Shown here piece by piece: positions 25,940 through 35,023 of a stretch of 64,000 nucleotides of DNA. The number at the start of each line of letters is the position of its first letter. Within the stretch, counting starts at the first letter, position 1. The position numbers and the translations under genes are program-made. Under the pieces are notes generated by a model, which saw only the letters and a program-made list of their open reading frames with translations, was not told where the DNA came from and searched no databases. Source of the DNA: Roseomonas xinghualingensis (lineage in GTDB: Bacteria > Pseudomonadota > Alphaproteobacteria > Acetobacterales > Acetobacteraceae); contig NZ_JAOXLP010000001.1 of the NCBI RefSeq assembly GCF_025791835.1, positions 248,001 to 312,000 of the forward strand. Reading direction: 5' to 3'.

Positions 25940-27322
25940 ATGACCCGCCCTTCCAAGGCCAGCGCGATCGTGGAGCGCCTGGCCGCTTCCATCGAGGCCG
26001 GCGCTCTGCGGCCCGGGGAGCGCGTGGCATCCGTGCGGGACGCCGCACGGGAGCATGGGGTTTCGAAGAACACCATGGCCGGGGCCTATGACCGGCTGGT
26101 GGCGTCCGGGCATCTCGAGGCGCGGCGGGGTGCGGGATACTTTGTAGCCGCCGGGGCGCGGCCTGCGGTGCGGCGCGCGGGGCCCGAGGTGGAGGAGGCG
26201 CTCGACCTTGTCTCCCTGCTGCGGGAGCAGGGGGAGGCGCATTACGCCGTGCGCCCCGGGGATGGGCGGCCGCCGCCGGGCTGGATGGAGGAATCCGAGC
26301 TGGGCGTGCATTTCGCCCGGGCGGCGCGGCTGGGCGGGCGCGGCGAGGCGCATGAGTATGGAAGCGCCTGGGGCTATGCGCCGCTGCGGGAGCGGATCGC
26401 GCTTTCGCTGCAGGAGCGGGCAATCGCCTGCACGCCAGAGCAGGTGCTGCTGACGCAGGGGGCGAATCACGCGCTGGACCTGATCATCCGGCAGATGATC
26501 GAGCCGGACGATGCCGTGCTGGTGGATGACCCGGGATACTATCCCCTGTTCGGGAAGCTGCGGCTGGCGCGGGCGCGGATCATCGGGGTGCGGCGGCTGC
26601 CGGATGGTCCGGATCTGGAGGATCTGGCGGCGAAGCTGGCACTCGTGCGGCCAAAGCTCTTCTTCACCCAGTCCCTGGCGCATAACCCGACGGGCGGGAC
26701 GCTTTCGCCCGCCGTGGCGCATGGGCTGCTGCAGCTGGCGGAGCGGCACGGCTTCCAGATCGTGGAGGACGACGCCTTCGCCGATCTGATGCCGGCCAGC
26801 GCGCCCCGGCTTGCCGCGCTGGATGGGCTGCGGCGGGTGCTCCATGTGGGCACGTTCTCGAAGACGCTCTCGGCCTCGCTGCGCGTGGGCTTCGTGGCGG
26901 CTTCCCCACCCATCGCGCAGGCGCTGGGGCATATGAAGCTGCTGACGGTGGTGGCGACATCCCAGTATGCGGAGCGGATGGTGGCGGGGCTGATCGCGGG
27001 CGGGCACTACCTGCGGCATCTGCGCCGGCTGCGCGCACGGGTGGAGCGGGCCACGGACGCCGCGCTGCGCGACCTGGCCTCGGTGGGGCTGGCGGCGCCG
27101 CGGCCGCCGGGTGGCGGGTTCTATCTGTGGGCGCCGCTGCCGGAGGGAATCGAGGAGGCCGGCCTTGTGCGAGAGGCGGCGGCCCGCAGCATCTTCCTGG
27201 CGCCAGGGGCGGTGTTCAGCCCGGAGCGGGAGGGAAGCCGGCCGATGCTGCGGATCCACGTGGCCCATGCCAGCGATCCGCGCTTCCTGGACTTCATGCG
27301 GGGGCGGCTGGCGGGCGGTTGA
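25940..27322 (+). CDS. MocR-type GntR/aminotransferase regulator
   Basis: A 460-residue PdxR/MocR-like protein. Residues ~1-70 are a GntR winged HTH (GERVASVRDAAREHGVSKNTMAGAYDRL). The rest is a fold-type I aminotransferase domain with LTQGANHALDLI, DDPGYYPLFG, TQSLAHNPTGGTLS and the PLP-lysine motif VGTFSKTLSASLRVG. Such regulators respond to PLP adducts, often of vitamin B6, GABA or taurine metabolism. The target is not evident, since neighbours are ubiH (upstream, 58 bp) and a convergent MDR gene. Confidence 0.9.
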   Translation: MTRPSKASAIVERLAASIEAGALRPGERVASVRDAAREHGVSKNTMAGAYDRLVASGHLEARRGAGYFVAAGARPAVRRAGPEVEEALDLVSLLREQGEAHYAVRPGDGRPPPGWMEESELGVHFARAARLGGRGEAHEYGSAWGYAPLRERIALSLQERAIACTPEQVLLTQGANHALDLIIRQMIEPDDAVLVDDPGYYPLFGKLRLARARIIGVRRLPDGPDLEDLAAKLALVRPKLFFTQSLAHNPTGGTLSPAVAHGLLQLAERHGFQIVEDDAFADLMPASAPRLAALDGLRRVLHVGTFSKTLSASLRVGFVAASPPIAQALGHMKLLTVVATSQYAERMVAGLIAGGHYLRHLRRLRARVERATDAALRDLASVGLAAPRPPGGGFYLWAPLPEGIEEAGLVREAAARSIFLAPGAVFSPEREGSRPMLRIHVAHASDPRFLDFMRGRLAGG

Positions 27323-27331
27323 AGCCCGCCG

Positions 27332-28339
27332 CTACCACTCCACACCGATCTTGCCGAAATGGCTTCCCGCTTCCTCGTAGCGGAAGGCGTCGGCCAGTCC
27401 TTCCAGAGGGAAGACACGATCGATCACGGGGCGGAGGGCACCGTTATCCAGGGCACGGACGAAATCCTGCTGCTCGCGCCGGCTGCCCACGATCAGTCCC
27501 TGGAGACGGACCTGCCTGGCCATCAGCAGGGCCGTGGGAATTTCCCCGCCCCGGCCGGTGAGCACGCCGATGAGGGAGATATGGCCGCCCACGCGCACCG
27601 CCTCGATGGATTGGGGCAGGGTGCCAGGGCCGCCGACCTCCACGACATGATCCACGCCGCGGCCGCCAGTGAGTTCGCGGACGCGCGCGCCCCAGTTCGC
27701 GGTCTGGCGGTAGTTGATCGTCTCGTCGGCCCCCAGGGCACGGGCCCGTTCCAGCTTCTCATCCGAGGATGAGGTGATGATCACGCGCGCGCCGATCATC
27801 TTCGCCAGTTGCAGCGCGTAGATGGAGACGCCGCCGGTGCCGAGGGCCAGGATCGTGTCCCCTGGCTTCAGCCCGCCATCCACCACCAGGGCGCGCCAGG
27901 CGGTGAGGCCGGCGGTGGTGATGGTCGCAGCCTCCACATGGCTGAAGCCCTGCGGGGCGCGGGTGAAGGCGGTGGCAGGGAGGACGACATGCTCCTGCGC
28001 GAAGCCATCCAGTCCGTCACCGGGCGTGCGGGAGAAATTGGCGATGGTCGGCGGGCCGGCCTGCCAGTCCGGGAAGAAGCAGGAGACGACATGATCGCCG
28101 GGGGCGAATTCCGCCACCCCATCCCCGACCGCCTCCACCACGCCGGCGCCATCGGCCATGAGGACGCGCCCATCCTCCGCCCGGGCGCGGCCACTGGCCA
28201 CGCCATAGTCGTGGAAGTTGAGCGATGAGGCATGGAGGGCGACCCGGATCTCGCCCTTTCCAGGCTGGCCGGGATCGGGGCGATCCGCCAGTTCCAGCCT
28301 GTCCAGCCCGCCCGGGGCGCGCACCACCATCGCTTTCAT
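27332..28339 (-). CDS. NAD(P)-dependent alcohol dehydrogenase-like MDR protein
   Basis: A 335-residue medium-chain dehydrogenase/reductase. The GroES-like domain has ALHASSLNFHDYGVASGR, with no catalytic-zinc Cys at the usual place, and the cofactor motif is ILALGTGGVSIYALQLAKMIGA with the SSDEKLERARALGA acceptor region. It is therefore closer to zinc-independent quinone-reductase-like members than to classical alcohol dehydrogenases. The start at 28339 has GGGAGAGG just upstream and matches the family start. It is last of a three-gene minus-strand run (Bug receptor, HMG-CoA reductase, this gene), 51 bp after the reductase. Confidence 0.88.
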   Translation of the reverse strand: MKAMVVRAPGGLDRLELADRPDPGQPGKGEIRVALHASSLNFHDYGVASGRARAEDGRVLMADGAGVVEAVGDGVAEFAPGDHVVSCFFPDWQAGPPTIANFSRTPGDGLDGFAQEHVVLPATAFTRAPQGFSHVEAATITTAGLTAWRALVVDGGLKPGDTILALGTGGVSIYALQLAKMIGARVIITSSSDEKLERARALGADETINYRQTANWGARVRELTGGRGVDHVVEVGGPGTLPQSIEAVRVGGHISLIGVLTGRGGEIPTALLMARQVRLQGLIVGSRREQQDFVRALDNGALRPVIDRVFPLEGLADAFRYEEAGSHFGKIGVEW

Positions 28340-28390
28340 CCGGCCTCTCCCAACCACTCAGGGACTAAACGCCTGGAGCGGCTGAGGGCG

Positions 28391-29674
28391 TCAACCGGCG
28401 CGCATCTTCTCCAGCTCGGCCGCCGCCACGTCCTGCCGCACCTGCCGCCGCTCCACGAGGATGGCGGCCAGCTTCGCCACCTCAGCGCCCACGGCACCGG
28501 CCGCGATGGCGACGTTGTTGGCGTGCAGGGCCATGTGCCCCTTCTGGATGCCGGTGGTGGCCAGGGCCTTCATCGCGCCGAAGTTCTGGGCGAGGCCGAC
28601 CGCGGCGATGATGCGCGCGAGTTCGGCGGCGGTGGAGACGCCAAGGATCTTGAGGCAGGCGCGCGCCGTGGGGTGGATCTTGGTGGCGCCGCCGACGAGG
28701 CCGACGGGGAGGGGCAGTTCGATGGAACCGGAGAGACTGCCATCGGCGGTGACCTCCCAGCTCGTCAGGCTGGTGTAGCGGCCGTTGCGCGCGGCATAGG
28801 TATGGGCGCCGGCTTCCACCGCGCGGGTGTCGTTGCCGGTGGCGAGCACCACGGCGGAGACGCCGTTCATGATGCCCTTGTTGTGGGTGGCGGCGCGGTA
28901 GGGATCGGCCTCGGCGAAGTGGTAGGCGCTGATCATGCCGTCGCGCACGGCCTCGCCGCCGATGGCCTCCACGGGCCAGATGGCGCGGGCGCGGGCGAGG
29001 CGGCGGTCGGCGAGGTTGGAGAGGATGCGCAGGAAGACCTTGCCGCCGGTCCAGGATTCGATGGCAGGCGCCAGGGTCTCGGCCATGGTGTTCACCGTGT
29101 TGGCGCCCATGGCGTCGCGCGTGTCGATGATGAGGTGGGTGATCACCATCGGGCCGCCGCGCGTGGGGATGACGCGCACTTCCAGGTCGCGGAAGCCGCC
29201 GCCGAGCTTCACGAGCATGGGGTCGCAGCCATCGCAGGCGGCGGCGATCTCGTCGCGACGTTCGAGGATGCGGAGGCGGGCGTTCTCCGGGTCGGTCACG
29301 CCGACGAGCTGCACCTGGGCGATCATCAGGTTGCCGGAGACGGAGGTGGTGAAGCCGCCGCTGTCGTAGCACTGGCGCGCGGAGTTGCAGACGGCGGCGA
29401 CGACGGAGGATTCCTCGGTCGCCATCGGGATCAGCACGTCCTTGCCGTCCACGCGCATGTTGGTGGCGACGCCGATGGGGATGGAGAGGGTGGCGACCAC
29501 GTTCTCGATCATGTGGTCGGCGAGATGCGGGTCGATATTGCCGGGGGCTGAAAGCTGGGCGCGCGCCGTGTCGTCGAGGCTGGAGAAGGCGGCGACGGCG
29601 TCCAGCCGTTCCGCCGTGTTCATGCGATGGAAGCCGGGGATGCGGGAGGTCAGGTTGCTGATCGTCATCGTCAT
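28391..29674 (-). CDS. Class II (degradative-type) HMG-CoA reductase
   Basis: A 427-residue class II 3-hydroxy-3-methylglutaryl-CoA reductase, interconverting HMG-CoA and mevalonate. Active-site elements are intact: ENVVATLSIPIG (57-68), Glu87 in MATEES, DAMGAN (187-192), Lys266 in THNKGIMNG, Asp282 in TGNDTRA, and His380 in GIQKGHM; spacing agrees with the Pseudomonas mevalonii enzyme. There is no membrane domain. Class II enzymes serve mevalonate catabolism in some bacteria and isoprenoid synthesis in a few. No other mevalonate-pathway or HMG-CoA lyase gene is in the window. A Bug receptor gene lies 99 bp upstream on the same strand. Confidence 0.93.
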   Translation of the reverse strand: MTMTISNLTSRIPGFHRMNTAERLDAVAAFSSLDDTARAQLSAPGNIDPHLADHMIENVVATLSIPIGVATNMRVDGKDVLIPMATEESSVVAAVCNSARQCYDSGGFTTSVSGNLMIAQVQLVGVTDPENARLRILERRDEIAAACDGCDPMLVKLGGGFRDLEVRVIPTRGGPMVITHLIIDTRDAMGANTVNTMAETLAPAIESWTGGKVFLRILSNLADRRLARARAIWPVEAIGGEAVRDGMISAYHFAEADPYRAATHNKGIMNGVSAVVLATGNDTRAVEAGAHTYAARNGRYTSLTSWEVTADGSLSGSIELPLPVGLVGGATKIHPTARACLKILGVSTAAELARIIAAVGLAQNFGAMKALATTGIQKGHMALHANNVAIAAGAVGAEVAKLAAILVERRQVRQDVAAAELEKMRAG

Positions 29675-29773
29675 GTCCGGTGCGGCTGCGAGGCAGGCGT
29701 GGGGGAGCCGTCCCGGGGCGCGCTCGCGCTCCGGGGCTGGCCTTGTCTGGTGGTGCGCGGCGGGGTGGCGGCG

Positions 29774-30739
29774 CTATTCGAGCTTGATGTTGCCTTCGCG
29801 GATCACGTCGCCCCAGCGGCGCGTGTCACTGGCGAGGGTGGCGCGGAGCATCTCTGCATCCCCGGTGACAAGCTCCACACCTTGCTCCGACATGCGCGTG
29901 CGCAGCGTGGGATCGTCGGTGGCGGCGCGGAGGGCGGTGGCGGCGCGTGCCAGGATGGGCGCGGGGGTGCCAGCGGGGGCGAAGAGGCCCTGCCAGAAGA
30001 AGACCTCGAAGCCCGGCAGGGTCTCGGAGACGGGCGGCAGGTTCGGGTAGCCGGGAAGTGGGGCGTTCGCCGTGACGGCGAGGCCGCGCGTGCCGCCATC
30101 CGCGAGGGTGGTGGCGGCTTCCTGGATGGCGTGGAAGACGACATGGATGCGGCCCTGGCGCAGGTCGAGGGCCGCCGGGGCGCCGCCGCGATAGGGGACG
30201 TGGACGATGTCGATCCCGGCGCGGGCGCGGAACATCTCCAGGCAGAGATGGCTGACGGAGCCGGTGCCGGGGGAGCCGAAGAGGACCTTGCCCGGATTGG
30301 CCTTGCAATACGCGATCAGCTCCGCGGTGTTCTTCACCGGCAGGGAGGGATGGACGTGCAGGATGAAGGGCGTGCGGAAGACCATGCCGATCGCGTCCAG
30401 TTCCTTGGCCGGATCCTTGGGCGTCAGCTGGGGCTGAAGGGTCTGGTTGATGGCAAGCGTCGTGGTGCCCATGACGAGGGTGTAGCCATCGGGGCGGGCG
30501 CGGGCGGCATAGGTGGCCGCGACGGAGGTGGCGGCGCCGGGACGGTTCTCGACCACCACGGGGACACCGAGGTTGCGCGTCATCGGATCGGCCACGGCGC
30601 GGGTGGCGAGGTCGGTCACGCCGCCGGGCGGGTAGCCTTCGACCAGGGTAATGGGGCGCTCGGGCCAGCCGGATTGCTGGGCGAAGGCCGGGAGGGCGGG
30701 CAGGACAAGGGCCGTGCCGAGGAGGGTGCGGCGGTTCAT
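29774..30739 (-). CDS. Bug-family tripartite tricarboxylate transporter receptor
   Basis: A 321-residue periplasmic binding protein of the Bug/TctC family. The signal peptide is NRRTLLGTALVLPALPAFAQ, then WPERPITLVEGYPPGGVTD (ligand-loop region), VVVENRPGAATSVAA, a mid ADGYTLVMGT-like strand, and HVPYRGGAPAALDLRQGRI. The N-terminal start at 30739 gives a standard leader; the frame extends left without homology. No tctA/tctB follow, so it is an orphan receptor. Co-orientation with HMG-CoA reductase suggests, but does not prove, that the ligand is a related carboxylate. Confidence 0.9.
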   Translation of the reverse strand: MNRRTLLGTALVLPALPAFAQQSGWPERPITLVEGYPPGGVTDLATRAVADPMTRNLGVPVVVENRPGAATSVAATYAARARPDGYTLVMGTTTLAINQTLQPQLTPKDPAKELDAIGMVFRTPFILHVHPSLPVKNTAELIAYCKANPGKVLFGSPGTGSVSHLCLEMFRARAGIDIVHVPYRGGAPAALDLRQGRIHVVFHAIQEAATTLADGGTRGLAVTANAPLPGYPNLPPVSETLPGFEVFFWQGLFAPAGTPAPILARAATALRAATDDPTLRTRMSEQGVELVTGDAEMLRATLASDTRRWGDVIREGNIKLE

Positions 30740-30866
30740 GATGGACGTTTCCCTGGTTGGTTTTTTCCTTGATCCCAGGGTGTCCCAGTGGCGGCCCCGC
30801 AGGAAGGGACAGTCCGCCGGATTTTGTGAGGTACTGTCCCAGGGTTTCCGCTGGGACAGGCGCCTT

Positions 30867-31757
30867 TCAGTCCTCTCCGCCGAACAGGCCTTCAGCGATG
30901 CCGCGCAGCAGCGCCGCACCCTCGGAGATGCGTTCCAGCGCGAGCGGGCGCCCGCGCGGGTCGCCGCCAGTGGCGAGGGTGCCGCGATCCTGGGCCAGTT
31001 CGCGGGCCGAGAGGCGGCCATCGCCGTCATAGTCCAGGCTTTCGACCGTCAGCCGCGCGGCGAGCACGCCGGTGACGACGCCGGCCGAATTGGTGAGCCC
31101 GGAGATCTCGGGCGAGGCGCCGGCATTGAGCGAGAGGAGCCAGGCGGCGCCGCGGAAGAGGCGGGCCAGCTCGGCGGGGGAGATGAGGTTGTCTCCGGAG
31201 ACGTCGCCGACGCGGACAAGGGCGGCGGCACAAGCGGGAACGGAGCCGCCAGTGGGGCCGCAGGCGGCTTCCAGAACCTCGACCACGCCGAGGAAGGCAA
31301 TGCCCTCGCCCTGGGCGGCGAATGTCATGGGGGTGGCGGGGCAGCGGCGCCAGGTGGTGACGGGGGCGTCGCCGGGCAGGCGATCATCGCGGGTCTTGTT
31401 GGCGGGCTCCGCCGTTTCCAGCGCGCCGCCGGCGGAGCGGAGCATGAGGCGCGGGGCTTCGGCGCCACGTGCGGTGGCGACGATCCAGCCGGACTGGTTG
31501 TGGGATTCGGTGAAGCGGAGCAGGCGGCCGGTGCCCTCGGCAGGGATGCGGGCGGCGGCGCGGGCGGAGAGGGCCAGCAGGGCGGTGGGGGCGGCGCATT
31601 CGCCCTCGAACCAGGCGCCACGCAGGTTTTCCGGGATGGAGACGGCAGGGGGCTGGGCCTGCGTCTGGCCCTGGCCCTGGCCCTGGGGCTGGCTGTGGGC
31701 TGCGAAGGGCATGAGCAGGGCGATGGCCGCGAAGGCGAGGCGGCGGAAGCGGGTCAT
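30867..31757 (-). CDS. Secreted EF-hand protein of unknown function
   Basis: A 296-residue protein with a signal peptide (FRRLAFAAIALLMPFAAHSQ) followed by a Gln/Gly-rich spacer. Residues ~40-150 are an unrecognised globular domain. Two EF-hand calcium loops follow: DVSGDNLISPAEL near residue 184 and DYDGDGRLSAREL near residue 245. The ATG overlaps the stop of the upstream five-repeat gene by 4 bp, so the two proteins are very likely made together. It probably acts in the periplasm or outside the cell; function is unknown. Confidence 0.78.
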   Translation of the reverse strand: MTRFRRLAFAAIALLMPFAAHSQPQGQGQGQTQAQPPAVSIPENLRGAWFEGECAAPTALLALSARAAARIPAEGTGRLLRFTESHNQSGWIVATARGAEAPRLMLRSAGGALETAEPANKTRDDRLPGDAPVTTWRRCPATPMTFAAQGEGIAFLGVVEVLEAACGPTGGSVPACAAALVRVGDVSGDNLISPAELARLFRGAAWLLSLNAGASPEISGLTNSAGVVTGVLAARLTVESLDYDGDGRLSARELAQDRGTLATGGDPRGRPLALERISEGAALLRGIAEGLFGGED

Positions 31758-33217
31758 GGCAGAGGCACCTCGATGCCGGCGCAGAGATCCAGCGGAGCGC
31801 GCTCCACCTCCCGCCCGTCGCGGAAGATGGCGCGGAGGTGGGCGGGACAGGGCTCGCCCTCGGGCGGGGCGACGTCGAGCGTCTCGTTCACGCCGAGCAC
31901 GTTGGTGCCGAGGCGGTCATCGCCACGCGGGGCGTCGGGCGGATCGATATAGAGTTCGACGATGGGCGTGGTGCCGGCATTGCGCAGGCGGACGCTGCCG
32001 GGGCGCGGGCCGCTGTCCTCCTCCTCGCCCTCGTCCAGCCGCGTGGCGATGGTCCAGCCGGGACGGACGACGATGAGGGGATTCTGGCAGATATTGACCT
32101 CGCGCCGCTCCTCGGCGCCGCTGGTGGGGAAGACCATGCGCAGGTCCACGGTGCAGTCCACCGGCACGGAGAGGAACTGGCGGGCGCCGCGCGCCAGGCC
32201 GCCGGGCAGGCGTTCCGGGCCCCAGTCGCCCTCGCTGGAAGAGGAGACATAGATCTCCTCGATGCGGGCGCCATGGCGGTTGACGATCGTCAGCGGGCGC
32301 TCGGGCGGGCGGGGGATGCCGCTGCCATCGAAGGTGACGGTGGGCGTGCGGCAGATGTCCACGCCGCGCTTGGCCTCCGAGGAATCGTCCTCATAGGTGG
32401 CCCGGAGATCGGCCTCGCAGCCCGGGATGCGGATGCGAAGGCGGAAGCTGCTGCCATCCGGGGCGGGTTCCTCGCCCATGCGGTCCACGCCCCAGCCTTT
32501 CTCGGAATCCAGCGGGCCGGCGCGGCCGGCGGCCACGGCATGCAGCCCGTGCAGGGGGCGCCCGGCCCGGTTGACAATGGTCAGCTCCCGCCAGCTGGTG
32601 CCGGGATCGGCCAGGCTGACACGCGGGTTGCGGCAGACATCGGTGCGGGGGCGCGAAACCTCGGAACCGTCGGCCATGATGGCGGTGATGTCGAAGACGC
32701 AGTCGCGGCGGCGGCCGAGGCGAAGGCGGTGGGTGCTGCCGGAGGGGAGCAACTCGGCGCCCAGGCGGTCCGAGCCGCGCGACGCGGCGCCAAGCGGGAC
32801 GGCATAGAGCTCGCGGACATCAAGATCGGTGTCGTTGTTGATCTGCGCCTCGCGCGCCGGGGTGGAGGGATTGCCCAGGGTGACGCGGGGGGAGCGGCAG
32901 AGATCGATGTTGCGGCGTTCCTCCACCGTCTCGTCCACGAGGGTGGCGCGGAGGGACCAGGCGCAGGGCTGGTTGCGGCCGAGGCGGATGCGGAGGGTGC
33001 CGCCATTGGGAAGGCTGTTGGTACCCAGCCGGTCGGGGCCCGGGCCGGGCTCGGCGGCGGGGGCCATCTGAAGCTCGCGCACGCCAAGGCCGGTTTCATT
33101 GACCACGACAGCCTCGCGCTCCGCGCTCTGGCGGGTCTGACCCTGGTTCTGGGCCTGGCCTGGCGATGGGGTGAGGAGCAGGGCTGCCAGCCCGATCCCC
33201 ATGAGGATCCCACGCAT
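31754..33217 (-). CDS. Secreted protein with five tandem ~80-residue repeats
   Basis: A 487-residue protein with a signal peptide (RGILMGIGLAALLLTPSPGQAQ) and five diverged copies of one domain at about residues 36-115, 124-205, 212-300, 312-395 and 412-485. The shared pattern is an N-terminal strand (V-x-N-x-T/G, then V/I-x-E-L/I-Y/Q), G-x-D-R-L-G, L-P-x-G, R-x-R-L-G, then C-x-x-D/S-L/I-R-A, D-G/E, and E-R-x-x-D/N-I/L-C-R-x-P. Each copy keeps two cysteines about 25-30 residues apart, which could form one disulfide per repeat. The fold is not recognised. It overlaps the EF-hand protein gene. Upstream (33218-33473) nothing but an unassigned promoter region is seen. Confidence 0.8.
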   Translation of the reverse strand: MRGILMGIGLAALLLTPSPGQAQNQGQTRQSAEREAVVVNETGLGVRELQMAPAAEPGPGPDRLGTNSLPNGGTLRIRLGRNQPCAWSLRATLVDETVEERRNIDLCRSPRVTLGNPSTPAREAQINNDTDLDVRELYAVPLGAASRGSDRLGAELLPSGSTHRLRLGRRRDCVFDITAIMADGSEVSRPRTDVCRNPRVSLADPGTSWRELTIVNRAGRPLHGLHAVAAGRAGPLDSEKGWGVDRMGEEPAPDGSSFRLRIRIPGCEADLRATYEDDSSEAKRGVDICRTPTVTFDGSGIPRPPERPLTIVNRHGARIEEIYVSSSSEGDWGPERLPGGLARGARQFLSVPVDCTVDLRMVFPTSGAEERREVNICQNPLIVVRPGWTIATRLDEGEEEDSGPRPGSVRLRNAGTTPIVELYIDPPDAPRGDDRLGTNVLGVNETLDVAPPEGEPCPAHLRAIFRDGREVERAPLDLCAGIEVPLP

Positions 33218-33473
33218 CCGAACGCCTGACCTCCGCTCGTGCCGGATCTGTCCGGCATGGTGCGGTGCAGGATCGTCGCAAAAATGCCACGGCGCAATTG
33301 TGGAAAAGACACAGTCGGGGTTGGACTGGTCAATCCGGCGGCTGGTTCCTTCAAGCCATCGCGATCATGGCGGAGCTTTCATCCGAACCAAGGAAATTCC
33401 GTGCGCAGGGCGGATTCTTCCAGGCGTGATCCCGCCCTAGGATGGTTCCGAAGAGTCCATGGGAGGACCATCG

Positions 33474-34408
33474 ATGAAAGATTACCTGACTGGCCGCCGC
33501 CATTTCCTGGCCGGTGCCGCCGCCCTGCCTTTCCTGAGCCTGGCTGCCCGCGCGCAGGGAAGCCAGCGCTATGCGAGCCTGAGCATGTTCGTCCCGGCCG
33601 CGCCCGGCGGAGGGTGGGACGGCCTCGGGCGGGCCATCGAGCTGGTATCGAGGCAGGCAGGGCTGGTCGGCTCCATGCAGTTCGAGAATGTGGGCGGCGC
33701 GGGCGGCCGGATGCGCTGATGGTGGCCGGGGCGGTGATGGTGGGCGCCACCATCACCAACAAGAGCCCGGTGGGCATCAAGGACGTGACGCCCATCGCGC
33801 GGCTGACGGACGAGACCTCGGTCATCGTGGTCCCGGCGAGTTCCGAGATCCGGGACCTCAAGGGGTTGCTGGACGCGCTGAAGACCAATCCGGGCGCGGT
33901 GGCCGTGGGAGGCGGCTCGGCGGGTGGCATCGACCACATCCTGCTGGGCCTGCTCATCAAATCCGTGGGCCGCAACGCGCGGGAGGCCTCCTATGTGGGC
34001 TTTGCCGGTGGAGGGCCGGCCGTGGCAGCCATTCTCGGAGGGCAGGTCAAGGCCGGTATCTCCGGCTGGTCGGAGTTCTCCGAGCACATCAAGGCGGGCC
34101 GGATGCGCGCCCTGGCCACCAGCAGCGAGAAGCGGATCGACCCGGACGTGCCGACGCTGAAGGACAGCGGCATCGACATCGTGATGGGCAACTGGCGCGG
34201 CCTCTTCGCCCCGCCCGGGATCAGCGCCGATGTGCGGGCCAAGCATGTGGCCTTCGCCAAGGAGCTGAATGCGCTGCCAGCCTGGAACGAGCTGCTGCAG
34301 ACACGCGGCTGGGACAACGCCTTCATGGAGGGCACGGAGTTCGAGGCCTTCCTGAAGCGCGATCATGACGCGACGGTCGAGGTGCTGAAGGACATCGGGC
34401 TGGCGTAA
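33474..34408 (+). pseudogene. tctC: tctC-like Bug receptor, broken by internal deletion and frameshift
   Basis: This gene encodes a TctC-type tricarboxylate receptor in two frames. Frame 1 (33474-33719, RBS GGGAGGA) gives a twin-arginine-like leader GRRHFLAGAAALPFLSLAARAQ and mature N-terminus up to FENVGGAGG, then RMR and a stop. The other frame resumes immediately with RPDALMVAGAVMVGATITNK and runs intact to 34408. Relatives carry about 12-15 residues (a G-L-x-x-F-V-N-x-x-K/R-G type segment) between these points, so roughly 40 bases, not a multiple of three, appear to be missing. This is not a simple homopolymer error. tctB and tctA downstream are intact. Confidence 0.82.
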
Positions 34409-34525
34409 CCGGAACGGGCGCGTGGAGGAGGCTCCGCGCGCCCTTCGTTGCCGCCATGTTGCTTCCCGGTGCCATGCCACGCGCGCCGGAACCCGCCCCG
34501 GCGGGACCAGGGAAATGGGACATCC

Positions 34526-35023
34526 ATGAACGAGACCTCCCCGCAGGGCGGGACACCGCGCGCCGATCTGGGCGCGGGGATTTTCGTGGTGCTGCTTGGG
34601 CTACTGACACTTTACGCCGCCTGGGCCGTGCCGGATTCACCACTTTACGCGCAGGTGGGCGCGAAGGCGGTCCCCTATCTCGTCGGCGCAGTGATGGTCG
34701 CGCTGGGGATGGGGCTTTCGGCCGTTGCGCTGCGTGGCGGGTGGAGGCAGGAGAACGAGGAGGCCATGAATGCGCCTCCTACCAACTGGCGTGCGCTGGG
34801 GCTGCTCGCCGCCGGCCTGCTGGCACAGCTGGCGCTGATCCAGTGGCTGGGCTTCGTGATCGCGGCGACGATCCAGTATGTGCTGGTTTGCGCGGCCTTC
34901 GGTTCGCGCCGGCCGCTGCGTGACCTGCTGATCGGCATTCTGGTGACGCTGGGGGCCTATCTCGGCTTCTCGCAGCTGCTCGGCGTGAATATCGGCGCGG
35001 GCGTGCTGGAGGGCATTCTGTGA
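34526..35023 (+). CDS. tctB: Tripartite tricarboxylate transporter TctB family protein
   Basis: A 165-residue small membrane subunit with four predicted helices ([78 protein letters not shown]). It pairs with TctA in secondary uptake of carboxylates. The ATG at 34526 is used; upstream frame has no homology. The stop overlaps the tctA start (TGATG). Confidence 0.88.
   Translation: MNETSPQGGTPRADLGAGIFVVLLGLLTLYAAWAVPDSPLYAQVGAKAVPYLVGAVMVALGMGLSAVALRGGWRQENEEAMNAPPTNWRALGLLAAGLLAQLALIQWLGFVIAATIQYVLVCAAFGSRRPLRDLLIGILVTLGAYLGFSQLLGVNIGAGVLEGIL

Noticed and set aside
33239..34408. A 389-residue intact receptor gene in the second frame
   Set aside because: The upstream part of this frame has no signal peptide or family homology; only the part after the frameshift near 33710 matches TctC, so the locus is a split pseudogene.
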